The notes below the pieces were generated by a model. It saw nothing but the letters and a program-made list of their open reading frames with translations. It did no database searches and was not told where the DNA came from. A stretch of DNA of 6,304 bases from Deltaproteobacteria bacterium (GTDB taxonomy: Bacteria; Desulfobacterota; Desulfovibrionia; Desulfovibrionales; Desulfovibrionaceae), in contig JAITGZ010000179.1 of assembly GCA_031280335.1 (NCBI GenBank), positions 1 through 6,304 of the forward strand, given 5' to 3'. The position numbers and the translations under genes are program-made. Every line of letters begins with the position of its first letter. Within the stretch, counting starts at the first letter, position 1. Shown piece by piece: positions 1 to 6,304 of the stretch.

Positions 1-1
1 A

Positions 2-115
2 ATGCCGGAGATGGACGGCTTCGAGACCATCGCGAAACTGCGCGGCAACCCGCACCTTGGACGTATCCCGGTCATTTTTCTTACCGCTGATACGAGTGAT
101 GAAACCGAGGTCTAG
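2..115 (+). pseudogene. Receiver (REC) domain fragment of an HD-GYP response regulator, ended by an in-frame amber codon
   Basis: The frame open from base 2 encodes the second half of a CheY-like receiver. It begins MPEMDGFETI, the stretch just after the phosphorylated aspartate, which must lie a few codons before the window. It continues through PVIFLTADTSDETEV, which holds the conserved Thr of strand 4, and then meets TAG at 113-115. Directly after the stop the same frame continues with GLASGARDFITKPVEKN, containing the conserved Lys-Pro of strand 5, and runs without a break into the HD-GYP domain. The homology is therefore collinear across the stop and no frameshift is needed. One substitution from GAG, AAG or CAG would explain it. 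If the stop is real, the product is a receiver lacking strand 5, helix 5 and the whole output domain. Alternatives are a sequencing error or readthrough. That this is receiver sequence is nearly certain; its pseudogene status is less so. Confidence 0.72.
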
Positions 116-154
116 GGGCTGGCTTCCGGTGCCAGGGACTTCATCACCAAACCG

Positions 155-871
155 GTGGAAAAAAACATTCTGCTGCACCGCATAGCCTTGCATCTGCGTT
201 TTTCTTTTTATCAGAAGAGCCTGGAACGCAAGGTGTCGGTTCTGTCCGACAATCTGGCCGTGTCTTTTGCCGAGCTGATTGAATGCCGCGACGAAGGCAC
301 CGGCGGGCATGTCATGCGCACGGCCATGTATGTGGAAAAATTGGGCCGTGAGGTAATCCGGCACGGCCTCTTTCCGGGGGAGCTTTCCGAGGATGAACTG
401 GCTATGATTGTGCGGGCCGCGCCCTTGCACGACATAGGCAAGATCGGCATTAAAGACAGCATTCTGCTTAAACCGGGCAAACTGGATAATGACGAATTTG
501 CCGTCATGAAGCGGCACGCCGCATTGGGAGAGGAGATTTTAGAAGGCATGTATAAACGCGCCCCCGTCCAGTCCTATTTGCAATATGCCTCCATCATCGC
601 CGCCTCCCACCACGAAAAATATGACGGCACAGGGTACCCCCGGCATATGGAGGGGCGCGGCATCCCTCTGTGCGGCCGGATTATGGCCGTGGCGGATGTT
701 TACGACTCTCTGGTGGACACCAGGGTTTACCGCAAGGCCATGAGCCATGAAGAGGCATGCGCCATTATTCTGGATGGCAAGGGGGGGCATTTTGACCCTG
801 ACCTGGTGGAGATATTCGATTCCTGCCATCGGGATTTTCTTGACATGTTCAGCCGCTCCCAAGAGGCATGA
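155..871 (+). CDS. HD-GYP domain cyclic-di-GMP phosphodiesterase (output half of an interrupted response regulator)
   Basis: HD-GYP proteins are metal-dependent cytoplasmic phosphodiesterases that hydrolyse cyclic-di-GMP and so influence motility, biofilm and virulence. Numbering from the GTG at 155, the domain spans about residues 38-225. It shows the expected metal and signature residues: His52 in GTGGHVMRT, His92-Asp93 in LHDIGKIGI, His121, His152-His153 in HHEKYDGTGYP with Gly160-Tyr161-Pro162, and Asp181 in VADVYDSL, followed by GGHFDPDLVEIF. All core residues I can check are present, so the catalytic domain looks intact. The GTG at 155 is only the first possible start after the amber codon at 113-115. 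No Shine-Dalgarno lies at a good distance (AGGGA at 133-137 is 17 bases away), and this start falls inside receiver strand 5. The natural gene is most likely a REC-HD-GYP (RpfG-like) regulator beginning upstream of the window. Its stop overlaps the next start by 4 bases, which ties it to the two hybrid kinases as their probable phosphorelay target. Confidence 0.85.
   Translation: MEKNILLHRIALHLRFSFYQKSLERKVSVLSDNLAVSFAELIECRDEGTGGHVMRTAMYVEKLGREVIRHGLFPGELSEDELAMIVRAAPLHDIGKIGIKDSILLKPGKLDNDEFAVMKRHAALGEEILEGMYKRAPVQSYLQYASIIAASHHEKYDGTGYPRHMEGRGIPLCGRIMAVADVYDSLVDTRVYRKAMSHEEACAIILDGKGGHFDPDLVEIFDSCHRDFLDMFSRSQEA
868..871 (+). promoter_or_regulatory. ATGA stop/start overlap coupling the HD-GYP gene to the PAS kinase
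   Basis: The TGA of the HD-GYP frame (869-871) overlaps the ATG of the kinase (868-870). The only purine-rich stretch just upstream, AAGAGG at 861-866, is one base from the ATG and so too close for ordinary initiation. The arrangement points to re-initiation by ribosomes that end on the upstream gene. If so, a real amber codon at 113-115 could also lower kinase translation, unless ribosomes reload downstream of it. Confidence 0.7.
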
Positions 872-3405
872 CCAGGTCTCTCCGCGAGCGCCTGTACGCC
901 TTGCCCTTTATCGTCTTCGCCCTGGCAGCGGCGCTGGCGGTTCTTTACATCGTTGTACTCATAAATTCTCTCTCCGGCGTTCTTTCCAAGGATATTGAGG
1001 ACAGGCTGACCCTTTTATCCTTCCTGCTGCCCATATCCCTGTTTCTGGTCACGGGCAGCGGCCTGGTTTGTTTTTATCTGTACATGCGGCATTTCGCGCG
1101 TATTCTGGCAATGGACGAACAAACCAAGATCATGTTTGACGCCACGCCCCTGGCCTGTTCCTTCCGTTCCGAAGAAGGCGACTTTTTGGATTGCAACAAA
1201 GAAATGCTCAACATGTTCGGGGCGGGCAGTTTTTCTGAACTGGCGGAGCATTTTCGCTCCCTTACGCCGGAAAAACAGCCGGACGGCGCGTGGAGTAGCG
1301 CCAAAATGGCCGAGTATGTGCGCGAAGCCCTGGAGACCGGCAGCCGCGCTTATGAATGGATGTATTTTACCATATCGGGCGAGCCGCTGCCGGTGGAAGT
1401 GTCCATGACCTGCATCCCCTGGAAGGACGGCCGGCGCCTGGTCTGTTATTCCAGAGACCTGCGCGAAAGCAAGGCCAATGAGCAAAAGATGCGCGAAAAG
1501 GATGAAGGCAACCGCCGTCTGGAGGTGGAAACCCGCGCCGCCCGTCTGGCCTCCAAGGCCAAAAGCGAATTTTTGGCCACCATGAGCCATGAAATCCGCA
1601 CCCCCCTGAATGCCGTCATCGGTCTTTCCGAGGTGGAAATGCAGGGCGACCTGCCGGAAAGTACCCGCGACAACATTGAAAAAATCTACCGTTCCGGTAA
1701 TGTTATGCTTGGCCTGATCAACGATGTGCTGGATATATCCAAGATAGAATCAGGCAATTTTGCGCTTGTTCCGGCCTGCTACGATCTGGCCTCCATGCTC
1801 AACGACGTGGTGCAGCGCAATGTGCTGCGCATAGGCTCCAAAAACATTTCCTTCAAGCTGGACCTGGACGAAACCATCCCGCGCCGGCTGCACGGCGATG
1901 AGCTGCGCGTTAAGCAGGTGTTCAACAATCTGCTTTCCAACGCCTTTAAATATACGGAAGAAGGCGAAGTGCGCATGCGGGTGGGCTGGCAGAGCGAAGA
2001 GAGCGGCGGGCTCTGGCTGGAGCTGAGTGTGAGCGATACGGGCTGCGGCATCAGCGGCAAGGACCTTGCCGGGATTTTTATGGCTTACGCTCAGTTTGAC
2101 GTCAAGGCCGGCCGGCACATGGAAAGAACCGGCCTGGGGCTGCCCATTACCAAAAATTTGGTGGAAATGATGGGCGGGAGCGTATCCGTACACAGTGAAA
2201 GCCAAAAGGGCAGTGTCTTCAGCGTGCGCATGTCTCAGGGTATAGCCAGGGCCGATCCCGTGGGGCCGGAGGTGGCTGCGGCGCTGCGCTCCTTTAATTT
2301 TTTTGAGCCGGGTTTCAGCCGGGGCAAAAAAATGCCGCGTGCGTATATGCCCTACGGCAAGGTGCTGGTGGTGGATGATGTGCGGACCAATCTGGACGTG
2401 GTCAGGGGTTTTCTCCTCCCCTACGGCCTGGATGTGGATTACGTATCCAGCGGGCAGGAAGCTGTGGACAGGGTGCGTGAAGCAAAAAAACGTTACGACC
2501 TTATTTTTATGGATCACATGATGCCGGTCATGGACGGCATTGAGACGGTGCGCGTCATCCGCGAAGAAATAGGCACGGATTACGCCCGCGCCGTCCCCAT
2601 TGTGGCCCTTACGGCCAACGCCCTGGTCGGCAACAGAGAAATGTTCATGGCGCGCGGTTTTAACGGCTTTATCTCCAAACCCATTGACATCACGCGCCTG
2701 GACAGTGTGCTGAATAAATGGGTGCGGGACGTGCGCGGCGGTTCGGCCGCAAGCGCGCTGGAGGCGCGGGAGGCAAGCGTTGCGGCTGAAGACGCCGCCC
2801 CTCCTTCCGGCATACTGGAAGGCCGCGTTCTGGTCGGGGTTGATCTGCTGGCCGGGACCGCCCGTTACGACAACGAGGCGGTTTATTTGCAAATATTGCG
2901 ATCCTATGCCTCTCACATCCCTCCGCTGCTGGAAAAAATGCGTGCGGCCTCAGCGGGCGGCCTGCATGACTATGCCGTTACCGTCCACGGGATCAAAGGC
3001 GCGAGCAACGGCATCTGCGCCCTGCCCCTGGCCGGCATGGCTGAAGAAATGGAACTCGCGGCCAAGGCCGGAGATTGGGAAAAGGTACGCGCCGGCAACC
3101 CCGCCCTGCTCCATGAGCTGGCGGCGCTGCTGCAAAGGCTGGAAGAATTTTTGTCCGGCTTCGCGCCTCAGGCGGCGGGCGTAAACCCGCGTATGAACGC
3201 CCCGGATAAAAATATCCTGGCCGCGCTTCTTGATGCTTGCAGGCGTTTTAGGATAAGTGAAATGGAAGAGTTACTCCATAAGCTGGAAAGTTTCGATTAT
3301 GACTCCGGAACGGATCTGATCCAAGGGCTGCGCCGCCAGACGGATAATCTGGAGTACGAGGAAATGGCGAAAAAATTGGAAGAGATGCTTGGGCATACCC
3401 TGTGA
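868..3405 (+). CDS. PAS-containing membrane hybrid sensor histidine kinase with receiver and HPt domains
   Basis: An 845-residue inner-membrane hybrid kinase. TM1 is about residues 12-33 and TM2 about 49-72, with a loop of only about 14 residues, so there is no extracellular sensor domain. A PAS-like domain follows (about 82-199, FDATPLACSF to CYSRDLRES), then a charged, probably coiled-coil linker (200-233). HisKA has phospho-acceptor His241 in MSHEIRTPL. The HATPase has N-box Asn354 and Asn358, G1 Asp390 in SDTGCGI, and G2 TGLGL at 421-425. In the G2 box, Arg420 replaces the usual first glycine. The receiver (about 499-615) has Asp503/Asp504, phospho-acceptor Asp549 in FMDHMMP, Thr582 and Lys604. 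The HPt domain carries His707 in VHGIKGAS. A helical module (about 780-845) with no name known to me ends the chain. The ATG at 868 forms ATGA with the previous stop, and it places TM1 at the N-terminus. The ligand is unknown; the PAS suggests a cytoplasmic or membrane-linked cue. Confidence 0.93.
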   Translation: MTRSLRERLYALPFIVFALAAALAVLYIVVLINSLSGVLSKDIEDRLTLLSFLLPISLFLVTGSGLVCFYLYMRHFARILAMDEQTKIMFDATPLACSFRSEEGDFLDCNKEMLNMFGAGSFSELAEHFRSLTPEKQPDGAWSSAKMAEYVREALETGSRAYEWMYFTISGEPLPVEVSMTCIPWKDGRRLVCYSRDLRESKANEQKMREKDEGNRRLEVETRAARLASKAKSEFLATMSHEIRTPLNAVIGLSEVEMQGDLPESTRDNIEKIYRSGNVMLGLINDVLDISKIESGNFALVPACYDLASMLNDVVQRNVLRIGSKNISFKLDLDETIPRRLHGDELRVKQVFNNLLSNAFKYTEEGEVRMRVGWQSEESGGLWLELSVSDTGCGISGKDLAGIFMAYAQFDVKAGRHMERTGLGLPITKNLVEMMGGSVSVHSESQKGSVFSVRMSQGIARADPVGPEVAAALRSFNFFEPGFSRGKKMPRAYMPYGKVLVVDDVRTNLDVVRGFLLPYGLDVDYVSSGQEAVDRVREAKKRYDLIFMDHMMPVMDGIETVRVIREEIGTDYARAVPIVALTANALVGNREMFMARGFNGFISKPIDITRLDSVLNKWVRDVRGGSAASALEAREASVAAEDAAPPSGILEGRVLVGVDLLAGTARYDNEAVYLQILRSYASHIPPLLEKMRAASAGGLHDYAVTVHGIKGASNGICALPLAGMAEEMELAAKAGDWEKVRAGNPALLHELAALLQRLEEFLSGFAPQAAGVNPRMNAPDKNILAALLDACRRFRISEMEELLHKLESFDYDSGTDLIQGLRRQTDNLEYEEMAKKLEEMLGHTL
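2344..2369 (+). repeat. 26-base exact direct repeat, copy 1 (partner 5163-5188), within paralogous receiver coding sequence
   Basis: This stretch encodes YMPYGKVLV at the start of the PAS kinase receiver and matches 5163-5188 exactly, 2819 bases downstream in the Cache kinase. The phosphosite codons (2512 and 5331) are separated by the same 2819 bases, so the two receivers are collinear without gaps between these points. It is a remnant of gene duplication, not a mobile or regulatory repeat, but it could support recombination between the two genes. Confidence 0.8.
3402..3405 (+). promoter_or_regulatory. GTGA stop/start overlap coupling the two hybrid kinases
   Basis: The TGA of the PAS kinase (3403-3405) overlaps the GTG start of the Cache kinase (3402-3404). 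Upstream, GGAAGAG (3378-3384) is 17 bases away and the nearer TTGGG (3389-3393) is weak, so no good independent ribosome binding site is seen. Translational coupling is the likely way the second kinase is made, at a level tied to the first. Confidence 0.7.
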
Positions 3406-6215
3406 AACTTAAGCACGTTGTCCGCGCCAACCTGAAAGAGCTGTTTTTTATTTTCACCGCCTTTATGCTGATGGTGGCGGTGAGTCTCTATTTTTTTGCC
3501 GGCAGGATTGAAAAGCAGATATTCTCCAACGCGGATCAGCTCTTAAGCACGGCGGAGGCTGTCATTAGCTCCGGTCTGCGTGAGTTTGAAATTACCCTGT
3601 TCGATTCCGCCGCCGTTATTCAGGATAAATTGGCTCACGGCGAGCCGGTGGAGCGTATCGCCGAATTTCTGCGCGAGCTGGGCAGACGCGCAAACTCTCC
3701 CAACGGCGGCCGTCCCGGCTTTATCAATATTTACTGCCGCGTGAACGGGCAATGGCTGTACGGCAGCGGCCATGACCGGGACCTGGATAAACGGGCCGAA
3801 CGCCTGGGCGCTTTCTGGCGCAAGGCGGGACCGGTAGGCGGCAATATGGAGATGATCAGCGGCCCGTATCATGATGAAGGCGCGGGCGGCAGCGTCATCA
3901 CCATGTCTTTGATGCTGATCGGTCATAAAGGGATGAAATACGGTCTTCTGGCTATGGATATGGATATGACCAGGATCAAGCAGTATGTGCGTTCTTTGCA
4001 ATTTTCCGCCGGTGGTTACGGGGTTTTGCTGGATCAAAATCTGGTGGTCATGGCGTATCCGGATGAACAGTTCAATGGAACCGTTTTTGGAGACTTAAGT
4101 CCCGCGCATGCCCAACTGGCTGAAAACCTGCTGGAAGGGCGCGACATCCATGCCGCGCGCATGGTAAATACCGTGGGCGAAAAAATGGTCTCTTTTTTGC
4201 GGCGTATGCATAACGGCTGGTACATAGGCATTTCCACCCCTACCCGCGCCTATTACAAAGACCTGTATCAGATGGGCGGCATTCTGGTCTTTATCGGCAT
4301 TATTTCGTCGTCCATATTAAGCCTCATGCTCTTGCGTCTGGGCAGGGATAAAATTATTTCAGAGGAAAAGAGCGAGAGCAAATCTTCTTTTCTGGCGCGT
4401 ATGAACCATGAAATACGCACCCCGCTTAACGTGATTATCGGCCTGGCCGAAGTGGAGCTGCAAAAAGACGCTTTGCCGCGTGATACTTTGGATAATATCG
4501 ATAAAATATATAATTCAGGCGCGGTCTTGCTGGGCATAGTCAATGACGTGCTGGACATTTCCAAGATAGAATCGGGCAAATTCAAGCTGGTCAACATCAA
4601 CTACGATGTCCCTTCCCTGATCAACGATGTGGTGCATCTGAATATGCTGCGTATAGGCGACAAGGATATCGCCTTTAAGCTGTCGATTGATGAAACCATC
4701 CCCCGCGTTCTTCACGGCGATGATCTGCGTCTGAAGCAGATTTTGAACAACCTGCTTTCCAATGCCTTCAAATACACCCGTGAAGGCGTCGTTTCCATGC
4801 GCATCAAGCATAAAAAGCTGAGTACGGAATCGGAACTCGTCTTTGTGGTAAAGGACACGGGAATAGGCATCAAAAAAGAAGAAATCGGCAACATATTCGT
4901 AGCCTACAGTCAGCTTGACCCCAGCGCCAACCGGCTTATAGAAGGTACCGGCCTCGGCCTGGCCATAACCAAAAATTTAGTTGAGATGATGGGCGGCAGC
5001 ATCTCTCTTTCCAGCGAATACGGCAAGGGCAGCTCCTTTGTGGTGCGGCTGCGCCAGCGCTTTGTGGATAACCGCCCCATAGGCCGGCAGACGGCGCATC
5101 AACTGCAAAATTTCCAATTCATGGATTCCAGGCGTTTCAAAGGCAAGAATCTGGCGCGTGAATATATGCCCTACGGCAAGGTGCTGGTTGTGGACGACAT
5201 GCCCACCAATATTGATGTTACCAGGGGACTGCTTGCGCCCTACGGCCTGTTCGTTGACCAGGCGGGCAGCGGGAGCAAGGCCGTGGAGATGATCCGGGCG
5301 CGTAAAGTCTCTTATGATCTCATCTTTATGGATCACATGATGCCTGTGATGGACGGCATTGAGACCGTGCGCGTAATCCGTGAAGAAATAGGCACGGACT
5401 ACGCGCGCGAGGTGCCCATTATCGCCCTTACCGCCAACGCTATGGCCGGCAATAAAGAAATGTTCGCGCAGCACGGGTTCAACGGTTTTTTGGCCAAACC
5501 CATTGATGTGATACAGCTGGACGCCGAACTCAAGCTCTGGATTCGCGATAAGCAGAGCGAATCCACCCTCCTCCAGGCCAGACAGGCGGCGGAATCAAAA
5601 AATAAAAGCCCGTGCGTAGCGGAAGCGGCTTTTGACATATCCAACGCGTGCGGCTTCAAACTTTTTGACCTCGCGGAAGGGTTGCGGCGTTACGGAGATG
5701 AAGACATTTACCTGCAAGTGCTGCGCTCCTACCTCAGGCACACCCCCCCGCTGCTGGACAGCATACGCGCCCTTTCCAGAGAAACCCTGCCGGAATACGC
5801 CCTGGCCGTTCACAGCCTTAAAGGCGCCAGCCACGGTATCTGCGCCGCGAACGTGGCAAGCCTGGCCGAAAAACTCGAAAAAGACTCCAAAGCAGGAGAC
5901 CTGGACGCGGTCCTGGCCGGTAACCAGCGCCTGCTGGAAGCAGCGCAAGAACTGCTCCAAGAGCTGGAAGCCCTGCTTCACCTGCATCAGGCAGAAGACC
6001 ACAGACCCAAAAGCTTGCTGGCAGAACCCGACCCCGTCCTGCTCCGCGGCATGCTCGAAGCCTGTGTGCGTTTCAGGCTCAAAGAAATGGAAGATATACT
6101 GGTGGAACTGGAAAAATACCAATACGCCACAGGCGCGGACCTGGTACTCTGGCTGCGCGAACAAACCGAAAACCTGGAATACGAAGCCATTCGCGCCAGA
6201 CTGGAAAACGTTTAA
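3402..6215 (+). CDS. Cache-type membrane hybrid sensor histidine kinase with receiver and HPt domains
   Basis: A 937-residue inner-membrane hybrid kinase, paralogous to the preceding gene from HisKA to the C-terminus. TM1 (about 14-33) and TM2 (about 292-313) enclose a periplasmic domain of about 255 residues. It resembles a double Cache sensor, judged from its length, the GYGVLLDQNLVVMAYPDE motif and the NGWYIGISTP ending just before TM2. Cache domains commonly bind small molecules such as amino or organic acids; the ligand here cannot be read. There is no obvious HAMP or PAS: a short charged linker leads straight to HisKA (His336 in MNHEIRTPL). The HATPase has Asn450 and Asn454, Asp485 in KDTGIGI and an intact EGTGLGL lid (514-520). 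The receiver has Asp598/Asp599, Asp644, Thr677 and Lys699. The HPt domain has His804 in VHSLKGAS, and the C-terminal helical module spans about 877-937. The GTG start at 3402 overlaps the previous stop (GTGA). The next in-frame ATG is Met22, inside TM1, so GTG is preferred. All phosphorelay residues are present. Confidence 0.93.
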   Translation: MKLKHVVRANLKELFFIFTAFMLMVAVSLYFFAGRIEKQIFSNADQLLSTAEAVISSGLREFEITLFDSAAVIQDKLAHGEPVERIAEFLRELGRRANSPNGGRPGFINIYCRVNGQWLYGSGHDRDLDKRAERLGAFWRKAGPVGGNMEMISGPYHDEGAGGSVITMSLMLIGHKGMKYGLLAMDMDMTRIKQYVRSLQFSAGGYGVLLDQNLVVMAYPDEQFNGTVFGDLSPAHAQLAENLLEGRDIHAARMVNTVGEKMVSFLRRMHNGWYIGISTPTRAYYKDLYQMGGILVFIGIISSSILSLMLLRLGRDKIISEEKSESKSSFLARMNHEIRTPLNVIIGLAEVELQKDALPRDTLDNIDKIYNSGAVLLGIVNDVLDISKIESGKFKLVNINYDVPSLINDVVHLNMLRIGDKDIAFKLSIDETIPRVLHGDDLRLKQILNNLLSNAFKYTREGVVSMRIKHKKLSTESELVFVVKDTGIGIKKEEIGNIFVAYSQLDPSANRLIEGTGLGLAITKNLVEMMGGSISLSSEYGKGSSFVVRLRQRFVDNRPIGRQTAHQLQNFQFMDSRRFKGKNLAREYMPYGKVLVVDDMPTNIDVTRGLLAPYGLFVDQAGSGSKAVEMIRARKVSYDLIFMDHMMPVMDGIETVRVIREEIGTDYAREVPIIALTANAMAGNKEMFAQHGFNGFLAKPIDVIQLDAELKLWIRDKQSESTLLQARQAAESKNKSPCVAEAAFDISNACGFKLFDLAEGLRRYGDEDIYLQVLRSYLRHTPPLLDSIRALSRETLPEYALAVHSLKGASHGICAANVASLAEKLEKDSKAGDLDAVLAGNQRLLEAAQELLQELEALLHLHQAEDHRPKSLLAEPDPVLLRGMLEACVRFRLKEMEDILVELEKYQYATGADLVLWLREQTENLEYEAIRARLENV
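5163..5188 (+). repeat. 26-base exact direct repeat, copy 2 (partner 2344-2369)
   Basis: Second copy, in the Cache kinase receiver. The flanking sequence is clearly homologous but carries many synonymous changes, so the duplication is not very recent. Confidence 0.8.
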
Positions 6216-6229
6216 CCGGGCTGCCCCCC

Positions 6230-6260
6230 CCCGCCCCCGGCCTTGCGTGCCGGCGGCGGG
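6230..6260 (+). terminator. GC-rich hairpin after the operon, probable transcription terminator
   Basis: Fifteen bases after the last stop codon, 6230-6241 pairs with 6249-6260. The stem is 12 base pairs, interrupted only by one C-C mismatch (6236/6254), with a 7-base loop (6242-6248). The downstream bases (CGTTGTGGTTAACTT) are fairly T-rich but have no clean run of Ts, so this is a weak match to an intrinsic terminator. It could instead act as an mRNA 3'-end stabiliser or in Rho-assisted termination. A run of nine Cs (6224-6232) overlaps the left arm. The rest of 6216-6304 shows no gene or promoter I can support. Confidence 0.6.
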
Positions 6261-6304
6261 CGTTGTGGTTAACTTGGCCGGGTTCAGGTGGGAGCGCTAT
6301 CCGT

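Noticed and set aside
101..130. A frameshift as the cause of the broken receiver
   Set aside because: Receiver residues before and after the TAG lie in the same frame with expected spacing, so a single base substitution explains it and no indel is needed.
747..998. Short + strand frame bridging the HD-GYP and kinase genes
   Set aside because: It is out of frame with two well-supported overlapping genes and its product has no recognisable feature.
1750..2916. 388-residue open frame on the - strand across the PAS kinase
   Set aside because: It is an antisense shadow of a GC-rich coding region. Its translation is rich in His, Ala and Gln, shows no recognisable domain, and runs through the most conserved kinase and receiver motifs of the + strand gene.
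4338..4400. HAMP domain after TM2 of the Cache kinase
   Set aside because: Only about 20 residues separate the end of TM2 from the HisKA motif, too few for a HAMP domain of about 50 residues.
5595..6164. 189-residue open frame on the - strand opposite the HPt region
   Set aside because: Antisense shadow. The + strand there encodes a clear HPt domain and C-terminal module, and no start signal supports the reverse frame.
6261..6304. Promoter of a following gene
   Set aside because: TTAACTTGG and the nearby bases do not give a convincing -35/-10 pair, and the window ends before any gene start can be seen.

Overview
The window reads as one signalling operon on the + strand, about 98% coding. 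Base composition (moderately high GC, estimated by eye) and the style of the hybrid kinases suggest a sulfate-reducer-like proteobacterium of the Desulfovibrionaceae (Desulfovibrio/Bilophila type). This assignment rests on family resemblance only and is tentative.

Layout: (1) 2-871 is the 3' part of a response regulator gene. A receiver domain, whose 5' half lies outside the window, runs in frame into a complete HD-GYP cyclic-di-GMP phosphodiesterase domain, but an in-frame amber codon (TAG, 113-115) interrupts the receiver. (2) 868-3405 is an 845-residue membrane hybrid histidine kinase: two TM segments, PAS, HisKA, HATPase, receiver, HPt and a C-terminal helical module. (3) 3402-6215 is a 937-residue paralogue with the same cytoplasmic core, but its sensor is a large Cache-like periplasmic domain and it has no PAS. 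(4) 6216-6304 is non-coding and holds a strong GC-rich hairpin that probably ends the operon.

The genes are joined by 4-base stop/start overlaps (ATGA at 868-871, GTGA at 3402-3405), so they are very likely co-transcribed and translationally coupled. The likely logic is a two-input phosphorelay. One kinase senses an extracellular ligand through its Cache domain and the other an internal or membrane cue through PAS. Each passes phosphate His to Asp to His within one chain, and the HPt domains could then phosphorylate the receiver of the HD-GYP protein to control cyclic-di-GMP breakdown. The two kinases share a receiver core with a 32-residue stretch that is identical in protein but not in DNA. 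The amber codon would break this circuit at its output, unless it is a sequencing error, is read through, or the HD-GYP part is made from an internal start.

I see no clear evidence of an entirely new system. The points most worth following are the amber codon, the G-to-R change in the ATP lid of the first kinase, the shared C-terminal module of unknown function, and the tandem duplication with sensor swap. No tRNA, rRNA, CRISPR array or mobile element was seen, and the operon promoter must lie upstream of the window.
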